A DNA stretch of 6,122 nt, from contig QIEW01000117.1 in assembly GCA_003230535.1 (NCBI GenBank), positions 1 to 6,122 of the forward strand, read 5' to 3'. Below the pieces are notes generated by a model that saw only the letters and a program-made list of their open reading frames with translations, did no database searches and was not told where the DNA came from. Shown in pieces: positions 1 through 6,083 of the stretch (positions are counted from its first letter, which is position 1; each line of letters opens with the position of its first letter). Made by a program: the position numbers and the translations under genes. Source of the DNA: a bacterium. Its GTDB lineage: Bacteria; SZUA-182; SZUA-191.

Positions 1-3
1 TTT

Positions 4-91
4 GCCGGGATGGCGGAATTGGTAGACGCACGGGACTTAAAATCCCGCGGGGAATTTCTCCGTGCCGGTTCGACTCCGGCTCTCGGCACCA
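4..91 (+). tRNA. tRNA-Leu, anticodon TAA
   Basis: Complete class II tRNA that decodes UUA leucine codons. The acceptor stem pairs 4-10 with 81-87 (one G-T pair), followed by discriminator A and an encoded CCA at 89-91. The anticodon stem is 31-35 with 43-47, and the seven-base loop holds TAA at 38-40. A long variable arm lies at about 48-63, as expected for Leu. The T arm is 64-68 with 76-80 around loop TTCGACT. The promoter must lie left of the window. A tyrosine-recombinase gene ends 64 bases away and points at this tRNA, which suggests that the tRNA 3' half is an integration site. Confidence 0.97.
64..91. other. probable attachment site (att) at the tRNA-Leu 3' end
   Basis: Integrating elements with tyrosine recombinases commonly use the T arm and 3' end of a tRNA as the crossover core, and their integrase usually lies next to it in this arrangement. 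Here the integrase remnant ends just beyond the tRNA. This is inference: I found no second copy of the tRNA 3' end within the window, so the core boundaries are unknown and the partner site must be outside or lost. Confidence 0.4.
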
Positions 92-154
92 ACATTTCGG
101 GCATATAAATCAACCACTTGCGACTCGCCTTTGGCCGTTGTCAAATCTGCAAAA

Positions 155-1191
155 TCAGACTGAAAATCGTCCATTGTGATAAAAATAATTTTGGACTTTG
201 ATGGCAGCGAGCTTTAAGTCGTTCTCATTTACGATGTGATACCTGTCAAAAACAGACCGAGTTTTGTGACCTGAAATCATCATCGCCACCTTTTCTGGAA
301 TACCTGCCCGGATCATGTTCCTGACCGCTGTTCTGCGAAAATCGTGAAATATCTTGCCTTCAAGTCCAGCTTTTTTGCAGGCCTTTGCCCAGGCAAACCT
401 AAAATCCTTTATTTTCTCTCCCTGCTCACCAAAGAAAACCCACGGACATTTGGGATATTCGCTGTCCCTTAAAGCTTTTCGAAGGTTTATCGCTTCAAAA
501 AGCTCTGTTCCCATATATACAGTTCTAGGTTCATCGTTCTTGGTCTCATATGGCCTTAAAGTTATTTTCCTCTCCCGCAAATTCACTTGCATACACTGTA
601 GACCTAATATTTCTGCTTTCCTCCTGCCAGTGTAATAAGCCATTACTACAACAGGTTTCAGATATGACGGGAGAGCTTCTTTAAACGCCAAGTATTCGTC
701 GTGTTCGAAATACCCATGTCTGATATTGTTTTCTTTGAGATGGGGAATATACGGGATATTTAGAACTTTTGGAGGAGTCATTCTTGCGCCAAGATGGAAC
801 ATCCTTTTGAGAGCCGCCAGTTCCCTGTTAATAGTACCATTAGCAGCGCCATCATCGCTTCTTTGAAGGATGTATGACTGAATATGATTTGTGGTAATAT
901 CAGCTATTTTCATTCTTTCAAAGAATTTTTTCAAATGCTTGAGACTTCTTTGCGTCCTATCAAAAGATTTTTTCTAGTTGATTTTATAATCAACGATAAT
1001 ATCCTGAGTCAGATCCTCAAAGGTTGCCTCTCTTGTGTCAAAAAATCTCCCCTCTCTGTTATCTGGGTCTTAACCTTGCAGAAGATGTCTTCTGCCAGAT
1101 TTTTGGATGTTGTTTCGCATGAACGGCGTATCTGTTGACCTTTATGTGAAATAGCCATCCACCAGACTTTGTCCCGTTTATATAGACCCAT
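155..1191 (-). pseudogene. tyrosine recombinase/integrase, broken by a frameshift and an amber codon
   Basis: Site-specific recombinase that would have inserted and excised the element. The start ATG at 1191 has a strong ribosome site (AAGGGAGG, 1198-1205, six bases away). The first 60 codons (MGLYKRDKVWWMA...) resemble the arm-binding N-terminus, then hit TGA at 1009-1011. Moving one frame near 1021-1024 resumes the core-binding domain (FEDLTQDIIVDYKIN), which meets TAG at 974-976 and then continues ([14 protein letters not shown]) into a long catalytic domain ending at 155. All catalytic residues are present there, numbering from a TTG at 934: R105 ([12 protein letters not shown]), K132 (TKNDEPR), H197 and R200 (HDFRR), H223 (SGHKT) and Y232 (RYHI). 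One missing base and one TGG-to-TAG change would restore the gene. No intact integrase is made as written. The C-terminus may also be shifted (see findings). Confidence 0.93.
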
Positions 1192-1421
1192 TAATTACCT
1201 CCCTTCTGGGCCTGATCAGGTCTGGCTTCCCCTTTTGAAAAATTATTATATGCCTGTTGCTTGGTAGATTCAATGGTTCTTTTTATTATTATATCTATAT
1301 CATTGTGCTTAAGTGATTTTGGCTTGAGATTGTGGACTGATGTTGTAACCCCTTTTTAACTATTAATCCATTCTTTTATCTCTTCCAAATCAAAGCGCAA
1401 AAGACCGTTAAGTTTAAAAGA
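1191..1421 (-). pseudogene. excisionase-type helix-turn-helix protein, 5'-truncated and with an internal stop
   Basis: Too broken to show as one ORF. In the minus frame, codons from about 1418 read FKLNGLLRFDLEEIKEWINS and reach TAA at 1356-1358. This is the typical end of the AlpA/Xis-like DNA-binding domain (after the recognition helix: strand, then D-EEIKEWI helix). The same frame continues without a stop for 54 more codons (KGVTTSVHNLKPKSLKHNDI... to ...ARPDQAQKGGN), ending at TAA 1191-1193, which overlaps the integrase ATG by one base. The TAA is therefore probably a mutated CAA (Gln). The helix-turn-helix itself (about 40 residues) is missing: coding sense stops at about 1420, where tail-gene sequence begins. 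The protein would have controlled excision with the downstream integrase. Confidence 0.72.
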
Positions 1422-1753
1422 AGAAATACAATGTTAGGCCACTCATCAATCTCAGGATCAATGCCCATGATATTGTGGCAGAAACGTTTTATCCCCGGTA
1501 TAGTGCCCTTGGTTTTATACACCTCCACCGCCCGCTTTATCTCCTCACGTTTCCGGGGGATAGGGATATCGTAGTTAAAATCAATCCCTACCAGCGCAGC
1601 AAACAGCGGCAAGTAGTCGGCATCGGTTTTATCTACGTTTAAAATCATGGGGAAGGCATCAATCAAGCCTTTCACTTCATCAAGAGAGAAGCTGAGCAGC
1701 TTCAGGAAGCGCCGCAGTTGCCCCTTAAATACTTGTTCCGTCTTCTTCCAAGT
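1376..1753 (-). pseudogene. phage tail protein of P2 gpI/TIGR02242 type, 3' end lost
   Basis: Baseplate-associated tail protein. The recognisable core reads LIDAFPMILNVDKTDADYLP, then LFAALVGIDFNYDIPIPRKR, REEIKRAVEVYKTKGTIPGI and NIMGIDPEIDEWPN. This matches the family pattern of a YLP..AALLG segment, a K-R-EEI-A-E-Y--KGT-PGI segment and a G-DP-I ending. A GTG at 1675 is the first in-frame ATG, GTG or TTG codon. However, coding-like sequence extends upstream (VFKGQLRRFLKLLSFSLDEV) to a TGA at 1754-1756 with no ATG, so the 5' end is either lost or non-canonical. After about residue 84 (counted from 1675) the frame runs out of phase through the xis remnant, and the last 15 residues are spurious. 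It overlaps the stop of the upstream Ig-like gene. Non-functional as it stands. Confidence 0.75.
1415..1435. other. deletion or recombination junction, tail gene to xis remnant
   Basis: On the minus strand, tail-protein coding sense is good down to about 1430 (DPEIDEWPNIVF). Excisionase coding sense starts at about 1418 in another frame (FKLNGLLRFD). Two unrelated genes, each missing an end, meet inside roughly 20 bases. This marks the boundary of an internal deletion that removed the 3' end of the tail gene, whatever lay between, and the 5' end of xis. The exact breakpoint cannot be fixed without intact relatives. Confidence 0.65.
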
Positions 1754-2144
1754 TCACCCACTCTCCGCTTAATTCTGTCCAGCCGGCAGCGGTATAAAAA
1801 CTCCCTTGATATAGCAGCTCATTGCCCACGGTATCCTGGATGCGAATTTCATAGGCGATATCAGCCGACCCCGGCCAGCCATTACTTTTGGTAACCGATA
1901 TGCTGTAAACACTGCCTGCTTGGATAATTTGACCGGCATAACCAGATTGAAACGCTCCTCCTGATATAGCCTGTTCGCCAGCAATGGTTAGCTCCAGGGT
2001 GGCGATATCCAATTCAGTCAGCATATCCGCCAAGGTGAAGATCAGCGGCGTCTCAACCGCCACATCCTGACTACCGCCAACAGGCGATACGCTGGAGATG
2101 GCAGGTATATCTATATCCAGAGTTATGATTGCGTAATTAGGCAC
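1725..2144 (-). CDS. single Ig-like (Big_5-type) domain protein of the tail module
   Basis: 139 residues from a GTG five bases after the upstream stop, with a GAGGGA-like ribosome site inside that gene's end. Residues 13-118 form one complete bacterial Ig-like domain: a first half (SVSPVGGSQDVAVETPLIFT, then AISGGAFQSGYAGQI) and a second half (VYSISVTK, IAYEIRIQDTVGNELLYQ, GSFYT). The short tail ends WTELSGEWVNLEEDGTSI. The first half aligns with the kelch protein's C-terminus and the second half with the repeats of the neighbouring gene, so all three proteins share one domain family. There is no signal peptide or membrane segment. The likely role is as a structural or fibre accessory part of a phage tail, inferred from context. 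This is one of the few genes here without a visible lesion. Confidence 0.7.
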   Translation of the reverse strand: MPNYAIITLDIDIPAISSVSPVGGSQDVAVETPLIFTLADMLTELDIATLELTIAGEQAISGGAFQSGYAGQIIQAGSVYSISVTKSNGWPGSADIAYEIRIQDTVGNELLYQGSFYTAAGWTELSGEWVNLEEDGTSI

Positions 2145-2149
2145 TTACC

Positions 2150-2872
2150 CTATCCCTCATAATCATTGAAGTATCCCCCGGCATCAGTCACATAGATATT
2201 CAGCCGCTTATCATCGGAGCCAAGGGAGGCAGCTTCCAGATCGGCACCTTTGATTACTGTTTCGATGGCTTCCAATATTCCAGGCAGATTGCCCTGCACA
2301 TTTTGGCTGCCAAAGGCCGTGCCGATGATTACCCCAGTCCCTTTACCATTACCGCCCACCTCCACCTGGTAGGTGCCCACATCCTTATTTGTTTCCCACC
2401 TGCTGATGCTTACATCCGGGTATCCAGGCAGAATATCTACCAGCACATCAAAATGCTCGGTCTGGAACCAGAATGTTTCTAACAGGGACATCAAATCCAT
2501 ATCAGTAGCCGATATTTCTACCTCCACCGTCTCCATCTCCCCGAAAGCCGCATCCGGGTTTACCATTACCCGATAGCCCGGGTAAAACTCCAGCGCTCTG
2601 AACCAGGTAAGCAGGGTATCCATGGGATTATTTTCATTATCCTTAGCGTCAATCTGTAGTTTGACAATCTGGTTTCTGCTGAAGTCCTCCATAGGATTGA
2701 TGGCCACCCGATAGTTATTGCCCGGCGTTATTGGCGTATCGGGCGTCCTGAACCAGGCGGCCAGCTGATCCATGGAGTTGCCGTCCATATCCTTAGCGTC
2801 CACCAGCAGCTTTACAATCTGGTCGGAGGCAAAGTCGGCATCAGGATTTATGGTTACACGATAATTAGCCAT
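2150..2872 (-). CDS. tail-module protein with three tandem Ig-like half-domain repeats
   Basis: 240 residues from ATG 2872, six bases after the kelch stop; the ribosome site (GGAG) lies in the kelch gene's last codons. Residues 3-43, 53-93 and 99-140 repeat a pattern of YRV-INPD-F, V-V--DAKD-GN and M--L--WFR. Each matches the second half of the Ig-like domain in the downstream gene, and the first halves are absent. Residues 143-240 are a different domain (FDVLVDILPGYPDVSISRWE, Gly-rich VGGNGKGTGVIIGTAFGSQ, DDKRLNIYVTDAGGYF) that I do not recognise. There is no signal peptide. Repeat 1 may really be the end of the kelch protein's own Ig domain (see findings). Position between kelch and tail genes suggests a fibre or tip protein; this is inference. 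Confidence 0.75.
   Translation of the reverse strand: MANYRVTINPDADFASDQIVKLLVDAKDMDGNSMDQLAAWFRTPDTPITPGNNYRVAINPMEDFSRNQIVKLQIDAKDNENNPMDTLLTWFRALEFYPGYRVMVNPDAAFGEMETVEVEISATDMDLMSLLETFWFQTEHFDVLVDILPGYPDVSISRWETNKDVGTYQVEVGGNGKGTGVIIGTAFGSQNVQGNLPGILEAIETVIKGADLEAASLGSDDKRLNIYVTDAGGYFNDYEG
2453..2866 (-). repeat. three tandem ~41-codon Ig-like half repeats within a gene
   Basis: The units are 2744-2866, 2594-2716 and 2453-2578. Units 1 and 2 still share DNA words such as TCCTTAGCGTC and ACAATCTGG (plus strand), so their duplication is fairly recent. Unit 3 (GYRVMVNPDAAF, VEVEISATDMDL, ETFWFQT) is clearly more divergent. The linkers between units are short and differ in length. Confidence 0.8.
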
Positions 2873-2877
2873 GACCG

Positions 2878-3991
2878 CTACAGTATCTCCTCAATAGCGC
2901 CCGTAAAATTCGCCTGAAAAACTCCGTTTACGATAGCGTTTACCCCATTTATCCTTACCGTAATGGTATTGGGGTCCACGCCGGTCTCATCCAGAATGTC
3001 GAAGCTGATATTGGTATCCATCGGCACATCAAGTTGCTCATGACCTGGTGTAAGGCTTGCTACCCAAGGCACGGCGGGCATGGTAAATACGTAGTTTTGC
3101 TTACCATACCAGCCGCCAAAGATGTATATGGCGCTCCCGGAGGTTGCCTCAGATGCTATCCCGTCCTGCATATCAGCGGGAATGTCGGCCTTTCTGCTCC
3201 AGACGTCCACTGCACGATCGTACTCGTCACATTTCCGGGCGGCGCCCCTTCCGCCGATTATGTAACCGCAGCCGGATGATGTGAGCGCACCGCCGCCTGA
3301 GAGTGATCTGGCCGGAACTATCAGGCCAATCAGCGATGTCCAGACCTCAGCGGTGTCGTCAAATTCATCATTGTCGTATTGATTGCCGGGGGAATATCGT
3401 ATGTCGATGCTCACGATAGGGCTGCCGCCGCATAAATACCCTTTGCCGTTCATAGAAAAGCATCCGGCGCTATCCCTGGTTGGGGCAATGATATTAGTCC
3501 GCTGGAGATAGCTGTCGGTGGATTTGGTATACCGATAAGTCTCCGGGGAGAACCCCTGGCTGGAGGTATATTTAGTTCCCGTCGCCAGGATACCGTTATC
3601 GTCATCCAGCGTCCAACCGCTGTGACTGGCCTTGTTTATGGGCATATTGTTCCTGGTCGCCCAGGTATCGGCGGCTTGGGAATATTCCAGGCAGTAATTG
3701 TAATGCTTTGAGACTGAGCTCTCCCGCCCGCCGAATACATAGCCGGTATTCAGGTCGGCACCTAAAGCCAGGCCCACAGCCCGGGCACGTGGCGGCAGGG
3801 GCATAATATGCTTATCAGTCCAGAAATCGCCTAATACCGCATATTCCCGGCACTCCTGCATGGCAGTTGATGTGTTGTAATACAACCCCCCCGGCCAGAT
3901 AAATCTTGCTGTTGGCCAGCCGAAAACTGGCCATAGCAAAGCATTCCGGTGACGGGATACTGGTTTTAGCTGTCCATGTCCCGTTAGGCAT
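2878..3991 (-). CDS. kelch-propeller plus Ig-like tail-module protein, frameshifted at a G7 tract
   Basis: The ATG at 3991 is chosen because AGGAG (3998-4002) lies six bases upstream and the coding sense is good (MPNGTWTAKTSIPSPECFAM ... SKIYLAGG). At a run of seven Gs (3886-3892) the frame must change to continue (LYYNTSTAMQECREY...). With six Gs the gene would be a 370-residue protein. Blades of a likely six-bladed propeller each end in a strand with GG followed by an EYD...W motif: GG at 34-35, 87-88, 188-189, 246-247 and 292-293, with a weaker blade near 138, and W at 57, 110, 217 and 264. Residues 308-370 are the first half of an Ig-like domain (VPMDTNISFDI, TITVRINGVNAIVNGVFQAN) that stops abruptly at EEIL. 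An open frame extends upstream to 4065, but its first ~60 codons are out-of-frame noise. The likely role is glycan or receptor contact in a phage tail fibre, inferred. Truncated unless the tract slips. Confidence 0.78.
3886..3892 (-). other. G7 homopolymer at the kelch-gene frame change
   Basis: Seven Cs on the plus strand (seven Gs in the coding strand) lie at codon ~35 of the kelch gene, exactly where its two good reading frames meet. It is one base longer than the in-frame length. It could be a slipped (phase-variable) tract, a fixed mutation or a sequencing error; the sequence alone cannot tell these apart. Confidence 0.7.
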
Positions 3992-3997
3992 ATATAG

Positions 3998-4002
3998 CTC
4001 CT
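3998..4002 (-). promoter_or_regulatory. ribosome binding site fixing the kelch start
   Basis: AGGAG in the coding strand, six bases before ATG 3991 and overlapping the TAG stop (4001-4003) of the upstream coiled-coil gene. It supports the start inside the longer open frame that reaches 4065 and indicates coupled translation of the tail operon. Confidence 0.75.
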
Positions 4003-4606
4003 ATCTTCTCTTGCGCCGTTTCGCTGACGTTGAATTAGCATGCTTACTACGCAGTTGCTGCTCAATATCCAGCCGGTTGGGGACAGGCGGGAGTTGATTC
4101 AGGGGCTTCCCATACGATGGGTTACCGCTAAGGCGTTCATTTATATACTGCGTCTGCCAGTACTCCGGTTCCGCCTCCTCATAGCTGTCGTATTTGCGCT
4201 GCGGACTAAGCTGATCCAATTCCTGCTTGAAGATCACCATCTCCCGGAGAGTCTCTTTAACCGTCAACTTCAGGTTCTCCAACTGCCAACGCTTCATCTC
4301 CAGATCAACCCCGGCCTCATCTACATCCAGGGCGGCTAACTCTCCGGCATATTTATCCTCATCACCCTGGGGTAGGGCGCATAGCCTATCCTGCGCTTGA
4401 CTAAACCTGATCTCAGATCGCCCGATATCAATTTGCAGCTTCCTGACCTCATAATGCTGCTGCACCAAGCCGGTATAGCGGACATATAATTCCCGCAGGG
4501 CCTGTCGGTGCTTTCCCTTGGCTGTTATCTCCAAATAGGATTTAATGCCGAAAAGCCCCAAATAATAGTTGACTTCATTATAGGAAAAATGTATGATATG
4601 TATCAT
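4001..4606 (-). CDS. helical/coiled-coil tail-module protein, 5' end probably truncated
   Basis: Up to 201 residues. The body is charged and mostly helical: ALRELYVRYTGLVQQHYEVR, KLQIDIGRSEIRFSQAQDRL, then EMKRWQLENLKLTVKETLRE and MVIFKQELDQL, with leucine spacing that suggests coiled coil. A Tyr/Pro-rich stretch follows (YDSYEEAEPEYWQTQYINER) and then a very basic end (KRRKRR). I do not recognise the family. The ATG at 4606 has no ribosome site, and the first ~15 codons are AT-rich and overlap a plus-strand promoter. The true start may be a later codon, or the gene may be cut by the element/host boundary near 4570. It is the first gene of the minus-strand tail operon present here, and the next gene begins nine bases after its stop. 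It could be a tail scaffold or fibre-attachment protein. Confidence 0.65.
   Translation of the reverse strand: MIHIIHFSYNEVNYYLGLFGIKSYLEITAKGKHRQALRELYVRYTGLVQQHYEVRKLQIDIGRSEIRFSQAQDRLCALPQGDEDKYAGELAALDVDEAGVDLEMKRWQLENLKLTVKETLREMVIFKQELDQLSPQRKYDSYEEAEPEYWQTQYINERLSGNPSYGKPLNQLPPVPNRLDIEQQLRSKHANSTSAKRRKRR
4569..4597 (+). promoter_or_regulatory. sigma70-type promoter for the lipoprotein genes
   Basis: TTGACT (4569-4574) and TATGAT (4592-4597) are separated by exactly 17 bases, a near-consensus match. Transcription would begin at about 4604, some 35 bases before the lipoprotein 1 start at 4639. It sits at the composition change between the tail module and the AT-rich lipoprotein region. 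Confidence 0.65.
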
Positions 4607-4607
4607 A
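4592..4607. other. inverted repeat over the -10 box, possible operator
   Basis: TATGATA and TATCATA arms (seven bases each) flank a two-base centre, TG. The left arm contains the -10 hexamer, so a dimeric regulator bound here would block the promoter. AT-rich palindromes also arise by chance, and no regulator gene is visible nearby. Confidence 0.35.
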
Positions 4608-4638
4608 TTCGATGACTTGTTATTTTAGGAGAAATAAG

Positions 4639-5307
4639 ATGGTGAAGAAGCGTAGATTCTTATCTATTATCTGCTTAATGTTTGCTATTGGTTGTTCATA
4701 CCCTCTGGAAGTTACTACTCTTACAAGGCTAACCATACCTACCGTTAAAGATACTGGTAAAAAAATTAATTTAGGTATTGCCCCATTCACAGGAAGCGCT
4801 AACGATATATGATATTTTAATGTTATTGTAGAAAAATTATCTTCCCTGCGAGAAATTGAAAAGATAAAAACCGATTACTTACTGCCCACAGATGACTTTC
4901 ACCCTGATTATATAATTTCCATAAATCCTGCTGTAGAATATGAAAGTTCATTCAGGAACTGGATTCCTATCAGCTTTCCGGGCGGCTACTTTTTTGCCCC
5001 TGCATTGATAGGTTATACCTATAGTTGTAACATAAAAATAGATATAATCATATATGACGGGCAGGGCGGAGAGTTAAAAAAACTAGATACATTCATTCCG
5101 TATTCTATCAAGCATGCCGAATTTGATCGAACTTGGTATGTTAACGGCCTTGCGTGGTTTACCTATAACATTGGTGGCTTTTTCGGTGGGATTTACAATG
5201 CAGCTTACTTTGATCCAGACATTATTGATGATTTTCAATTGAAAATAAAAGATGATTACAGTAATTATTTAGTCACAAAAATAATAAAGGAAATAAGAGA
5301 CATATAA
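4639..5307 (+). pseudogene. putative outer-membrane lipoprotein 1, interrupted by an in-frame TGA
   Basis: The start ATG 4639 has AGGAG at 4627-4631, seven bases away. The signal peptide (MVKKRRFLSIICLMFAIGC) has two basic clusters, a hydrophobic core and a lipobox-like AIGC with Cys19; Ala at -3 is slightly unusual. Codon 58 is TGA (4810-4812), right after APFTGSANDI. The same frame then stays open to 5307 (YFNVIVEKLSSLREIEKIKT ... KIIKEIRDI), giving about 222 residues if read through. The pattern of a short beta segment (INLGIAPFTGS), a helix and repeated hydrophobic strands is like small periplasmic lipoproteins that carry a CsgG/YajG-type fold, but I do not recognise the family. The TGA is most simply a mutated CGA (Arg). 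A second lipoprotein gene follows 69 bases later, probably in the same transcript. Confidence 0.72.
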
Positions 5308-5376
5308 AAAATACAATAACATATCTTTTACTTTTCTGGTGCTTTTATTTTTACAAAGGGAAAAAGGAACCATAAG

Positions 5377-6071
5377 TTGAATAAGAGAAAAGCTTTTCTA
5401 AAAACGTCTGCTGTACTGATATCCGTATTATTTTTGTTTACAGGTTGTGCAATAAATATAAAGCCACAATATTTAGAACCACCAAAAGATATTAGAAAAG
5501 GAGGAGCCCCAATTAATCTATATATTACTGGAACCTCCGGCAAAGATTTTATTCGGTTTTGCGACCTATTCCTGGGTTGCGTTAACGAAAAAACAGTGAT
5601 GATATAAAAGACATTATTGCAAAAACGATCAAGAAAGTTTTAGAAAATAAAGGGTATAATGTTACTGTTGTTAAAATGATTCCCAAGAGTGCTGATGCTC
5701 CTCTTCTCTTGATTAATATTGAAAAAATGGAAGTTACCTGGCAAGATAAATGGTTGTATAACTATGTAAGAAGTTATATTATAATTGAAAACAAAATGGT
5801 TTCCTCTTCTAATGAAACGGTACTTAATTATACTTATAAAAAAATATGGAAAAAAGATAAGTCCACAATTGGGTTTTTCTGCTTTTTGGGGTGTATAGGA
5901 ATACTCTTGGATAGTTTGATAGGACCTAATAATGTATCATCTGTTGCCAATAAATATTTAAAGGAATATGCCCAGGAGTTACAATCTAAAATTCCTGCCG
6001 CTTCTGCGTTATTAACTCATGTTACGCAAAAGCAGTTTGATTTAATGCTTAGCAGTTCAAGCTTAAAGTAG
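5377..6071 (+). pseudogene. putative outer-membrane lipoprotein 2, frameshifted in an A tract
   Basis: It starts at TTG 5377 with AAGGA at 5364-5368, eight bases away. The signal peptide (MNKRKAFLKTSAVLISVLFL, then FTGC) gives lipid-anchor Cys24. The first frame ends at TAA 5605-5607 after 76 codons. Another frame takes over near the A6 run at 5588-5593 (NSDDIKDIIAKTIKKVLENK, GYNVTVV) and runs to TAG 6069-6071; adding one A restores a protein of about 231 residues. The order of strand region, amphipathic helix ending in ENKGYNV, and strands (APLLLINIEKMEVTW) is typical of small periplasmic lipoproteins similar in layout to YajG, but identity is not established. A hydrophobic Gly/Cys stretch (STIGFFCFLGCIGILLDSLI) follows near the C-terminus. 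A further frame slip between 5535 and 5585 is possible, because that part reads poorly. Confidence 0.68.
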
Positions 6072-6083
6072 GAGTAGATCGAC

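Noticed and set aside
354-635. Plus-strand open frame opposite the integrase
   Set aside because: It is a shadow of the catalytic-domain frame, which carries all conserved recombinase residues on the other strand. It has no ribosome site or recognisable motif.
1769-1984. 71-codon minus-strand open frame inside the Ig-like gene
   Set aside because: It is an out-of-frame shadow. The overlapping frame has clear Ig-like domain sequence matching neighbouring genes.
2150-3991. Diversity-generating retroelement acting on the kelch/Ig tail genes
   Set aside because: Tail-tip binding proteins are known targets, but there is no reverse transcriptase, no template repeat and no A-rich variable copy in the window.
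3992-4065. Longer kelch start at 4065
   Set aside because: The reading from 4065 to the G7 tract is noise-like and overlaps the coiled-coil gene. The alternative frame from ATG 3991 has a good ribosome site and kelch-like sequence.
4040-4339. Plus-strand open frame opposite the coiled-coil gene
   Set aside because: It is leucine-rich only because it lies antisense to a helical protein. There is no ribosome site and no family match.
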